From: Niveispirillum sp048066115
GTDB lineage: Bacteria; Pseudomonadota; Alphaproteobacteria; Azospirillales; Azospirillaceae
NCBI RefSeq assembly: GCF_048066115.1
Contig: NZ_JBLTYX010000001.1
Coordinates: 930,001-994,000 of the forward strand
Reading direction: 5' to 3'
Length of the DNA: 64,000 nt
Shown one piece after another: positions 35,574 to 42,441 of this stretch. A program made the translations under genes and the position numbers. The notes beneath the pieces are model-generated. The model was not told where the DNA came from and searched no databases. It saw only the letters and a list, made by a program, of their open reading frames with translations. How positions within the stretch are numbered: position 1 is the stretch's first letter; each line of letters begins with the position of its first letter.

Positions 35574-37964
35574 TCACCCGAACTTCCAGCCGAGATTGAC
35601 GCCATAGGTGCGTGGCATGCCGGCGCTGCGGCTGAACATGTCGCGGCCGTAATTGACGCTGGTCCAGTAATCCCGATTGAACAGGTTGCGGACCCAGATG
35701 CCGGCCGTCCAGCGTTCGTCCGGTCCCAGCAGGGTCACGCCGCCATCGACCAGCATGCGGGATTTGACAGTGTAATAGGCCAGATCCTGGAAATCCCCGT
35801 GGGAGCGCGACTGGTAGCTGAGCGAGAGCGTGCTGCGCAGCGACAGGTCGGCCGACAGGTCGGTGACATGGTCCAGGCCGGCATTGACCTGCCATTCCGG
35901 CGAGTAGGGGAATTCGCTGCCCCGGAAATCGACCGCATTGCCGAACTGGTCGAAGCCCTGATAGTCCAGCACCTTGGTCTGCGTCCAGGACGCCGCCGCC
36001 CGTGCCGTCAGGCCCGACGTCAGACGCCAGTTGACATCGGCCTCCAGCCCCCAGATCTCCGATCTGGGCACGTTCAGCACCCGTTCCAGGGTGCGGAACA
36101 GCGGGTCGGTCAGCACGCCGAACACCTGCTTGTCGCGGTAATCGCTGTAATAGGCGGCAAGGCTGGTGCGCAGGGCGCCGTCCAGCAGCCGCAGCTTGGT
36201 GCCCATCTCATAGGATGTCACCTCCTCCTGCCGGACGGGCAGCAGCTGCCGGCTGGTATTGGCGGCGATGACGGGGAAGCCGCCGGACTTGTACCCCCGG
36301 CTGATCGTGCCATAGAGCAGCGTGCCGTCCGGCAGGGTCCAGTCCAGGCCGGCGCGCCAGGACAGGTTATCCTCCCGCAGCCGGTCATGGACCATGCCGG
36401 ACAGTGCCGTCATCGTGTCGTTGAAGGTGATGCAGCCGCCGGGCTGGATATTGGCCGGCACGCCCGCCAGGACACCGGCCACCACCGTATTCCAGATGGG
36501 GGCGGTATTGTTGGCGACATCGCGGGTGCAGCCGTCGAAGAGGGTGCGGTCGATATTGTAGCGGGCACCCAGGGTCAGCTTCAGGGCGTCGGTCAACGCG
36601 TATTGGCCGCTGCCGAACAGCGAATAGCTGTCGGTCTTCATGTCGGCCACCGCCTCATCCACGCGCAGCCCCTGAGCGATCTGGCCGGGCTGATAGCTGT
36701 TGGGAACCATGGCACCGACGGCGCGCAGCACGCGGACCGTGGAGAAATCATCCAGCCAGGCGGTCATGCCCTCGAAGATGTCGTCATGGGCGTAATAGCT
36801 GCCCAGCGTCCAGTTCAGCCGCTCCGCATCGCCCGACAGGCGCAGTTCCTGGGAGAAGGAATTGACATGGCCGCGCGGCTGATAGCTCAGCATCTCGAAC
36901 GGCGCGCCATTGGCATCGATCATGTCGTCGCGGGTGACGCGGTTATAGGATGTGGAGCTGTTCAGCAGCAGCCCATTGTCGAACGCATACTCCAGGTCCA
37001 GCGCATGGCCCTGGAAATCGGCATTCATGCGATAGGGCGGGCGCTGGCCGGAGAAGGTGCGGGGGCCGGGATGGTCGGCAGGCACCCAATCGGCCTGGCT
37101 GTTCTTCGCGTCCAGCAGCAGGGAGGGGGCGATCTGCGACAAGGCCAATGTGCCTGCCGGGTTTTCCGGCAGGTAATAGATCGCCTGCGGGGCCTGGGTA
37201 TCCGACCGGTCGCGCCAGAAGCTGGACCGCAGCGTAGCCACCAGCCCGCCTTCCGGCTTCCATTGCAGGGTGGCGCGGCCGGCCAGCCGGTCCTTCTCCC
37301 CCAGCCGCTCGCCATGCGTGACGCTTTTCTGCCAGCCCTTGTCGCTGTTCTCCGCCGTAAAGGCGACGCGGATGCCCAGGGTTTCGCTGATCGGGGCGGA
37401 GACATGACCCTGCATCGTGAAACTCTGGTAATTGCCGTACCCGGCGGTCAGCGCCCCCTCATAGGTATCACCGGGATTGGCGGTGACATATTTGATCAGG
37501 CCGCCCGTGGTGTTGCGGCCATAAAGCGTGCCCTGCGGCCCCTTCAGCACCTCCACCCGCGCCAGGTCGAAAGCCATCTGCTGGGTCATGAAGGGATAGG
37601 CCAACGCCGTGTCGTTCAGATAGACGCCCACGGGCGAGGTCGCGGACAGGTTGGGCGTGTTGAAGCCGATGCCGCGCAGCGTGTAGATCGGCGTGCCCGC
37701 CACCGAATCCGCCGCCGTGAAGCCGGGCACCATCTGCACCAGATCCTTTGTGTCGGTCACCCGCAGGCTTTCCAGCGCTTCCCCGCCGAAGGCGGCGATG
37801 GACATGCCGATGCGGTCGGCCACACCGCTGCGCTTTTCGGCAGTGACGATGATCTCCTCCAGCATTTCGCCGGACTGGGCATGGGCGGCATCGCCCGCCG
37901 CCAGGGCGAGCAACAGCGTCAGCACCAGCCGCGAGGGCCGGCGCCGTTCATTCATCCAAGACAT
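35574..37964 (-). CDS. TonB-dependent outer-membrane receptor
   Basis: The 796-residue receptor starts at MSWMNERR, with AGGGAG eight bases upstream. The signal peptide ends AHA (residue 29), the TonB box is EEIIVTA (36-42), and the plug signature VEVLKGPQGTLYGRNTTGG spans 137-155. The protein ends GWKFG, so the usual C-terminal aromatic residue is one from the end, which is slightly unusual. It is divergent from the hydrolase-Rid genes. The spacer carries sites matching the XRE operator at 40021, so it likely belongs to the same regulon. Confidence 0.92.
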   Translation of the reverse strand: MSWMNERRRPSRLVLTLLLALAAGDAAHAQSGEMLEEIIVTAEKRSGVADRIGMSIAAFGGEALESLRVTDTKDLVQMVPGFTAADSVAGTPIYTLRGIGFNTPNLSATSPVGVYLNDTALAYPFMTQQMAFDLARVEVLKGPQGTLYGRNTTGGLIKYVTANPGDTYEGALTAGYGNYQSFTMQGHVSAPISETLGIRVAFTAENSDKGWQKSVTHGERLGEKDRLAGRATLQWKPEGGLVATLRSSFWRDRSDTQAPQAIYYLPENPAGTLALSQIAPSLLLDAKNSQADWVPADHPGPRTFSGQRPPYRMNADFQGHALDLEYAFDNGLLLNSSTSYNRVTRDDMIDANGAPFEMLSYQPRGHVNSFSQELRLSGDAERLNWTLGSYYAHDDIFEGMTAWLDDFSTVRVLRAVGAMVPNSYQPGQIAQGLRVDEAVADMKTDSYSLFGSGQYALTDALKLTLGARYNIDRTLFDGCTRDVANNTAPIWNTVVAGVLAGVPANIQPGGCITFNDTMTALSGMVHDRLREDNLSWRAGLDWTLPDGTLLYGTISRGYKSGGFPVIAANTSRQLLPVRQEEVTSYEMGTKLRLLDGALRTSLAAYYSDYRDKQVFGVLTDPLFRTLERVLNVPRSEIWGLEADVNWRLTSGLTARAAASWTQTKVLDYQGFDQFGNAVDFRGSEFPYSPEWQVNAGLDHVTDLSADLSLRSTLSLSYQSRSHGDFQDLAYYTVKSRMLVDGGVTLLGPDERWTAGIWVRNLFNRDYWTSVNYGRDMFSRSAGMPRTYGVNLGWKFG

Positions 37965-38017
37965 GTTTGAGGCTCCCTGTTCTTGTCGGAATGGCCTTCC
38001 CGCCATCCCATGCATAT

Positions 38018-38037
38018 TTGGACAACAAGTTGCCTTT
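38018..38037. promoter_or_regulatory. XRE-type operator copy near the TonB receptor start
   Basis: TTGGACAACAAGTTGCCTTT starts with the same nine bases as the perfect palindrome at 40021-40040 and matches it at 14 of 20 positions. Bases 38021-38037 recur with one change at 38119-38135. It lies 54 bases upstream of the receptor start. Confidence 0.5.
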
Positions 38038-38059
38038 TGCGCAACAAGTTTGTTGAGCA
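38038..38059. promoter_or_regulatory. CAACAA-GT-TTGTTG inverted repeat
   Basis: A 6-base inverted repeat (38042-38047, 38050-38055) is extended by TGC/GCA on the outside. It directly follows the XRE-like site and has a similar core (CAAC...GTTG). It may be a second binding site in the promoter between the TonB receptor and the hydrolase. Confidence 0.4.
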
Positions 38060-38115
38060 CAAATGTGTTCTGCGTTAGGAATGGCCCCAGAGCACTGGTT
38101 TCAGGCATATCCGGA

Positions 38116-38135
38116 TTGACAACCAGTTGCCTTTG
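38116..38135. promoter_or_regulatory. XRE-type operator copy near the hydrolase start
   Basis: GACAACCAGTTGCCTTT (38119-38135) repeats the 17 bases at 38021-38037 with a single change. It lies just before the hydrolase start codon, 31 to 50 bases from the chosen ATG, which places the hydrolase gene in the same regulon as the receptor. Confidence 0.48.
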
Positions 38136-38165
38136 AAACAGGATTCGATGATGGAAGAAGCGTCC

Positions 38166-38861
38166 ATGCCCACCCCGCTTATCCTGCTGATCCATGGCTC
38201 CTGGCTGGGCGGCTGGTGCTGGCGGCCGCTGGCCGGGCGATTGCGCGCCCATGGCCGGCGCGTGGCGACACCGACCCTGACGGGCCTGGGGGATCGCCAG
38301 CATCTGGGCAATGCCGGCACCGGCCTGTCCGACCATGTCGCCGATATCCTGTCGGTGCTGGACTTCGCCGAACCCGGTCCCGTCATCCTGGCCGGCCATT
38401 CCTATGGCGGGCTGGTCGCGGCGGAGGTGGCGGCCAGCCGTCCGGACAGGGTCAGCGATCTGGTGGTTATCGACGGCCCCCTCGCCGCCGCCGGGCTGTC
38501 ATTGTTCGACCAGATGCCGGAAATGGCCGCCGCCTTCACCGCCATGGCGCGGGACGGCATGGTGCCGCCGCCGGGTGCGGATTTCCTGGGGCTCGATCCT
38601 GCCGATCCGGCCATGGCCCTGCTGCGCCCCATGCCGCTGCGCACCCATGCGGAACCGGCACGGCACGGGGTGGAGGGGCTGGCCTGCCGCTGCCATTACC
38701 TGCGCTTCACGGCGTTCCCCCCCTCGGGCCCGCTGGCGGCGGAAGCGGCGGCCAAGGGGTGGTCGGTGACGGAACTGGCCGCCGGCCATATGGGCATCAC
38801 CACCCATCCCGATCTTGTCGCCGATGCGCTGACCGGCCTTCCGGGCCTTGGGAGACCTTGA
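38166..38861 (+). CDS. Alpha/beta hydrolase (EstC-like esterase)
   Basis: The protein has 231 residues. The start MPTPLILLIHGSW puts the oxyanion HG motif at the family's usual distance from the N-terminus, and GGAAG lies eight bases upstream. ATGs at 38148 and 38151 are also possible. The nucleophile elbow is GHSYGG, the acid lies near the middle, and the histidine is in AAGHMGITTHPD. Proteins of this shape include methyl-ester and salicylate-type esterases. It touches the next Rid gene and lies under an XRE-like operator. It is probably cytoplasmic; the substrate is unknown. Confidence 0.85.
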   Translation: MPTPLILLIHGSWLGGWCWRPLAGRLRAHGRRVATPTLTGLGDRQHLGNAGTGLSDHVADILSVLDFAEPGPVILAGHSYGGLVAAEVAASRPDRVSDLVVIDGPLAAAGLSLFDQMPEMAAAFTAMARDGMVPPPGADFLGLDPADPAMALLRPMPLRTHAEPARHGVEGLACRCHYLRFTAFPPSGPLAAEAAAKGWSVTELAAGHMGITTHPDLVADALTGLPGLGRP

Positions 38862-39269
38862 ATGATCGAGAAACTGAACCCCGCCACGCTGGCCCCACCG
38901 GTCATGGGGCTCTATGCCCAGATCGCCATCGCGCCGGCCGGTCGGCTGGCCTTCATCGCCGGACAAGTGGCGCTGGACGCGGACGGCAATCTGGTTGGTG
39001 CCGGCAGCCATGAAGCCCAGGCCCGGCAATGTTTTGCCAATATCGCCGCCGCCCTGGCGGCGCTGGGGACGGGGCCGGAACGGATCGTCAAGATGACGAT
39101 CAATGTCGCAGGCCACCATCCCGGCCTGATCGCGCCCCTCTTCGGGGCCGGGCGGGATGTATTCGGCGATGCCTGGCCCGTCACGGCCAGCATGCTGCTG
39201 GGTGTCCAGACGCTGGGCCTGCCGGAATGGCTGGTGGAGGTGGATGCGGTGGTGTCTTTGCCGGACTGA
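38862..39269 (+). CDS. RidA-like protein lacking the key arginine
   Basis: The YjgF/Rid-fold protein has 135 residues (AFIAGQVALDADGNLVG, ERIVKMTINV). Where active RidA proteins have PARST, this one reads PVTASMLLG (106-114), so the substrate-carboxylate-binding arginine is absent; the glutamate in WLVEVDAVV remains. It belongs to a non-RidA subgroup whose function is not imine hydrolysis of amino acids. Its ATG directly follows the hydrolase stop with GGGAG upstream, so the two proteins probably act together. Confidence 0.85.
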   Translation: MIEKLNPATLAPPVMGLYAQIAIAPAGRLAFIAGQVALDADGNLVGAGSHEAQARQCFANIAAALAALGTGPERIVKMTINVAGHHPGLIAPLFGAGRDVFGDAWPVTASMLLGVQTLGLPEWLVEVDAVVSLPD

Positions 39270-39272
39270 CGG

Positions 39273-39893
39273 TTATTCCTCCCCACCCCGTAACGTCAGA
39301 TCCTGCGCCACCGCGACCAGGGCGCGGGCCGGGGCCTCGCCCACCCGCCGCAGCTGGTGGCGCAGGTGACCGTCGAAATGGATGGCGTCACCGGTATCCA
39401 GTTGCACGACCCGGTCGGGGAAGATGATTTCCAGGCTGCCTTCCAGGACATAGAGGAACTCATCCCCCGGATGGTCGGCCTTCTGGGACAGGCGGTCGCT
39501 GCCCGGTTCGATCATGAACACGCTGAGGCGGCGCTTGCCGCTGGCCGGCAGCAGGGCACGGACCAGGGCGCCCGGCCCCTCGGCACCATCGTCGGCGATC
39601 TCCACATGATCGGTGCGGCGGATCACCGTGACGGCATTGTCATCGGTATTCTCCCCGAACAGATGGCCCACGGGCACGCCCAGCGCGTCGGCAATCTTCA
39701 GCAGGGTGCCGACCGACGGCGATTTCTGCCCCCGCTCCACCCGCGACAGATAGCCCTTGTCCATATCCGTGCGCTCGGCCAGATCGGCCAGGGTCATGCC
39801 CTTGCGCCGCCGCGTGGCATGGATGGAACTGGCGATGACATTGGCATCCACCGGTGCCGCCGTAGCGGCACTCTTCTTTCCGGCGCGTGTCAT
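39273..39893 (-). CDS. XRE-family regulator with C-terminal cupin domain
   Basis: The protein has 206 residues from MTRAGKK, preceded by GGGAGAGGGA. An XRE helix-turn-helix (GMTLADLAERTDMDKGYLSRVERGQKSP) is followed by a cupin barrel (HPGDEFLYVLEGSLEIIFPD, LDTGDAIHFDGHLRHQL). Such HipB/PuuR-like regulators sense small metabolites in the cupin. It is divergent from the MOSC-reductase operon. A perfect palindrome at 40021 and related sites at 38018 and 38116 look like its operators. Confidence 0.92.
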   Translation of the reverse strand: MTRAGKKSAATAAPVDANVIASSIHATRRRKGMTLADLAERTDMDKGYLSRVERGQKSPSVGTLLKIADALGVPVGHLFGENTDDNAVTVIRRTDHVEIADDGAEGPGALVRALLPASGKRRLSVFMIEPGSDRLSQKADHPGDEFLYVLEGSLEIIFPDRVVQLDTGDAIHFDGHLRHQLRRVGEAPARALVAVAQDLTLRGGEE

Positions 39894-40020
39894 TCCCTCT
39901 CCCGTCGGACCTGCCGCTTGTCCCGCGGCGCCCCCGTTCCTGCCGGATAAGCAACCTTTTGTCCATAGCGCTGGATCAGCCGATTCCGCTGGACAAGGGA
40001 AACGCGGCTGATAATGTCTT

Positions 40021-40040
40021 TTGGACAACTTGTTGTCCAA
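40021..40040. promoter_or_regulatory. Perfect palindrome, probable XRE-cupin operator
   Basis: TTGGACAACTTGTTGTCCAA has 9-base arms around TT. It lies 28 bases before the MOSC gene start and in the spacer shared with the divergent XRE gene, so it can control both. Related sites occur at 38018 and 38116 and nowhere else that I noticed in the window. Confidence 0.65.
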
Positions 40041-40068
40041 TCACTTCAGATAGAGAGGAGGCCGGCCC

Positions 40069-40533
40069 ATGTGGTCAGGCACCGTCCACGCCCTGCATCT
40101 GGCGCCGCGTTCCTTCCTGCCCATGCGGGGCCAGGACCATCTGGTCCTGCTGGCCGGCATCGGCGTCGAAGGCGACCGTTACGCCACCGGCGACGGCTTT
40201 TATTCCGACCGGCCGGAGGCAGGCCGCCAGATCACCCTGTTCGAGGTGGAGACGCTGGAGGCGCTGGCCCGCGACCACAAGGTGGTGCTGGACGTGGCCG
40301 ACCACCGGCGCAACATCACCACGCGTGGCGTGCCGCTGAACCATCTGGTGGGCCAACGCTTGCGCATCGGCGACACCTTGCTGGAAGGTACACGCCTGGC
40401 CACCCCCTGCCGCCATATCGAGCAGATCACGGGGCAGGAGATCTTCAACCTGCTGCTGAACCGCAGCGGGCTGCATGCCAGGATCATCACCGGCGGCACC
40501 ATCCGCCTGGGCGACGGGGTGGCCCCGCCGTGA
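40069..40533 (+). CDS. Stand-alone MOSC-domain protein
   Basis: The 154-residue protein is a bare MOSC domain with the putative molybdenum-cofactor ligand Cys114 (RLATPCRHIEQITGQ) and the core VEGDRYATGDG, HRRNITTRGV. GAGAGGAGG precedes the ATG. It ends in a GTGA overlap with the reductase gene. This pair corresponds to the two halves of the fused protein at 12608-14278, although this MOSC is of a shorter subtype without the 3-alpha region. MOSC proteins of known function reduce N-hydroxylated compounds. The substrate here is unknown. Confidence 0.9.
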   Translation: MWSGTVHALHLAPRSFLPMRGQDHLVLLAGIGVEGDRYATGDGFYSDRPEAGRQITLFEVETLEALARDHKVVLDVADHRRNITTRGVPLNHLVGQRLRIGDTLLEGTRLATPCRHIEQITGQEIFNLLLNRSGLHARIITGGTIRLGDGVAPP

Positions 40534-41492
40534 CCATCCTGAAGCTTCACCATCATGTCACCACCATCGTCCGCAGCATGGAACGGCAGACGGACCGCGT
40601 CATCCATTACGAGCTGGCCGATCCCGACGATTGGGAACTGCCGCCCTTCACGCCCGGCGCCCATATCGATGTGCGGCTGGAAAACGGCATGGTCCGGCAA
40701 TATTCGCTGTGCGGCGATCCGGCCATCCGCAACCGCTACCAGATCGCGGTACAGGCCGAAGCCAATGGACGCGGCGGGTCGCTGGCCCTGCAGGCGCAGC
40801 TGCGGGTGGGGTCCATCCTGCCCGTCTCCCTGCCCCGCAACCATTTCCCGCTGGCACCGGACGCGCGCCACCATGTGCTGATCGCCGGCGGCATCGGCAT
40901 CACGCCCTTGCTGCCCATGCTGCAGGTCCTGAACCGGCAGGGGGCGAATTTCGAGTTGCATTACTGCACCCGCACGCCGGAGGAAACGGCGTTCCGCCGG
41001 CATCTGGCCCCGCTGATGGAACGCGGCGTCGTCCGGCTGCATCATGACCGCACCCTGCCGGCGACGCCGCTGGACGTGGCAGGATTGCTGGCCCGGCCGG
41101 GGACGGGGGAGCATGTCTATTGCTGCGGCCCCGGCGGCCTGGTTACCGCCGTGCTGGAGGCGACGAAGGATCGCGATCCCGCCACGGTGCATATCGAACA
41201 GTTCGGCGGCAAGCCACGGACCGCCGGCGGCACGGCCTATATGCTGGAACTGGCCCGGTCCGGCCAAACCATTCCCGTCCTGCCCGACCAGACCATGCTG
41301 GAGGCGCTGCGCGGGGCCGGGGTGGAGGTGCCATCCTCCTGCGAGGCCGGTGTCTGCGCCGTGTGCAAGACCCGCTGGCTGGCCGGCGCGCCCGTCCATC
41401 GCGACCTGATCATGAAGCCGGCGGACCGCGCCGAACATCTGATGCCCTGCGTCTCCGGCTGTTCCGGTGGCACGCTGGTGCTTGATCTTTAA
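40530..41492 (+). CDS. Phthalate-dioxygenase-reductase-type flavoprotein with 2Fe-2S domain
   Basis: The protein has 320 residues from a GTG that overlaps the MOSC stop (GTGA, 40530-40533). The FMN/FAD motif is RQYSL (56-60), the NAD-binding motifs are GGIGITPLLP (120-129) and YCCGPGG (197-203), and the C-terminal ferredoxin has Cys271, Cys276, Cys279 and Cys307. This arrangement usually serves Rieske oxygenases such as vanillate demethylase, but none is present here. The tight coupling to MOSC suggests that it donates electrons to that protein. Confidence 0.9.
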   Translation: MTILKLHHHVTTIVRSMERQTDRVIHYELADPDDWELPPFTPGAHIDVRLENGMVRQYSLCGDPAIRNRYQIAVQAEANGRGGSLALQAQLRVGSILPVSLPRNHFPLAPDARHHVLIAGGIGITPLLPMLQVLNRQGANFELHYCTRTPEETAFRRHLAPLMERGVVRLHHDRTLPATPLDVAGLLARPGTGEHVYCCGPGGLVTAVLEATKDRDPATVHIEQFGGKPRTAGGTAYMLELARSGQTIPVLPDQTMLEALRGAGVEVPSSCEAGVCAVCKTRWLAGAPVHRDLIMKPADRAEHLMPCVSGCSGGTLVLDL

Positions 41493-41503
41493 GGGAAATA
41501 TCC

Positions 41504-41848
41504 ATGAAGCCGCATTTCTCCCCCGCCGTCGCGGCGGGTTCCCTGCTGTTCCTGTCCGGTGCGCTGGGGTTCGACCGCAACGGCGCGCTGGCCACCGGGA
41601 TCGAGGCGCAGACCCGGCAATGCCTGGATAATCTGGCCGGCGTCCTGGCGAGGCACGGGCTGGGACCCGCCGATATCGTGAAAACGACCGTCTGGCTGAC
41701 CGATCAGGCCGATTTCGTCACCTTCAACAGCGCCTATGCCGCCTGGTTCGGCGATTGGGCCCCGGCCCGGTCCACCACCATCGCCGGGCTGGCCATCGAC
41801 GGCGCCCTGGTGGAGATCGAGGCCGTGGCCCGGCTGCGGCAGCCATGA
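41504..41848 (+). CDS. RidA-family protein with intact active-site arginine
   Basis: The protein has 114 residues. The active-site residues Arg89 (WAPARSTT) and Glu104 (LVEIEAVA) are present, so imine/enamine deaminase activity is possible. AGGGAAAT precedes the ATG, 11 bases after the reductase gene. Its stop overlaps the next gene (ATGA, 41845-41848). Together with MOSC and the reductase it forms a compact cassette that recalls the order reductase-Rid at 12.2-14.3 kb. Confidence 0.88.
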   Translation: MKPHFSPAVAAGSLLFLSGALGFDRNGALATGIEAQTRQCLDNLAGVLARHGLGPADIVKTTVWLTDQADFVTFNSAYAAWFGDWAPARSTTIAGLAIDGALVEIEAVARLRQP

Positions 41849-42270
41849 CGCGGCCGGCCTTCATGAGCCCCGCCTGGCTGGCACTGGCGCAAGCGGCGTT
41901 GCAGGCGGCCCTGGATGCCCATCCCCATGGGGCGGAGCTGCGCCTGTCCCTGATCGAGCGTTTCCACAACCTGCCGCCGGATGCCCCCTGGCCGGCGACG
42001 GGAGAACCCGCCCTGCGGCTGGATGTGGTCGACGGCCGGGCCCGCATCCGCTACGGCACCGCGCCGGGGGAACGGGCCGGGGCGGAGATCATCTGCGACT
42101 GGATGGATGCCCGGTGGGCCGCCAGCCTGCATGAAGGCCCGGAACTGGCGGCATTCAGGGCCGAACAACAGGCCGGTGGACGGTTGCAAATCACCGGCGA
42201 CCTTGGCCCCTGGGTCCCGCTGCTGGCGCCCGTCCATGAACAGATGGCTGATCATACCCCGGTCTCGTGA
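41845..42270 (+). CDS. Unrecognised small protein, weakly SCP2-like
   Basis: The protein has 141 residues, is translationally coupled to the preceding Rid gene, and is the last of the operon (terminator at 42295). There is no signal peptide, membrane segment or cysteine pair. A central part alternates strands and turns (LRLDVVDGRARIRYGTAP, AEIICDWMDARWAASLHEGPE), which resembles a sterol-carrier-protein-2 fold, but too weakly to assign. A lipid- or hydrophobe-binding role would be a guess. Tight coupling argues that it is a real gene that works with the MOSC-reductase-Rid proteins. Confidence 0.7.
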   Translation: MTRPAFMSPAWLALAQAALQAALDAHPHGAELRLSLIERFHNLPPDAPWPATGEPALRLDVVDGRARIRYGTAPGERAGAEIICDWMDARWAASLHEGPELAAFRAEQQAGGRLQITGDLGPWVPLLAPVHEQMADHTPVS

Positions 42271-42294
42271 ACAGCCATTTCCCGTCGCAGTTCC

Positions 42295-42332
42295 ATGCCC
42301 GGCCCACCGAAAGGGGGCCGGGCATTTTCTTT
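42295..42332 (+). terminator. Intrinsic terminator of the MOSC-reductase-Rid operon
   Basis: Perfect 11-base arms ATGCCCGGCCC (42295-42305) and its complement (42315-42325) enclose a 9-base loop and are followed by TTTTCTTT. It stands 24 bases after the last stop codon of the operon and before the next promoter. Confidence 0.88.
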
Positions 42333-42344
42333 GCTTCTTGGCCG

Positions 42345-42383
42345 TTGACAAGCCGCGCAGAGTTGTCCCTAATGTTGTTAGGG
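42345..42383 (+). promoter_or_regulatory. TonB-receptor promoter with overlapping TetR operator
   Basis: TTGACA (42345-42350) and CCTAAT (42368-42373) are spaced by 17 bases. The -10 box lies inside the inverted repeat CCCTAA-TGTTG-TTAGGG (42367-42383). The same motif, CTAAC-N3-GTTAG, occurs twice in the promoter of the monooxygenase at 45373 beside the TetR gene. That TetR protein therefore probably controls this receptor. Confidence 0.65.
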
Positions 42384-42441
42384 CAACAATATGCCCAATA
42401 AACAAAATGGCCGCCCGGCGGCTTCGAACAGTGAGGGTTCC

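Noticed and set aside
35478..37970. Plus-strand open frame of 830 codons opposite the third TonB receptor
   Set aside because: It is a shadow of the receptor's third codon positions, with no recognisable domain and no ribosome-binding site.
40530..41492. Assignment of the reductase to a Rieske oxygenase such as vanillate demethylase
   Set aside because: No Rieske oxygenase gene is present nearby, and the gene overlaps MOSC, so the usual name would mislead.
42391..42441. ATG 17 codons upstream for the fourth TonB receptor
   Set aside because: It lies eight bases after the operator and about 18 bases after the -10 box, leaving almost no leader, and it would put extra polar residues before a good signal peptide.
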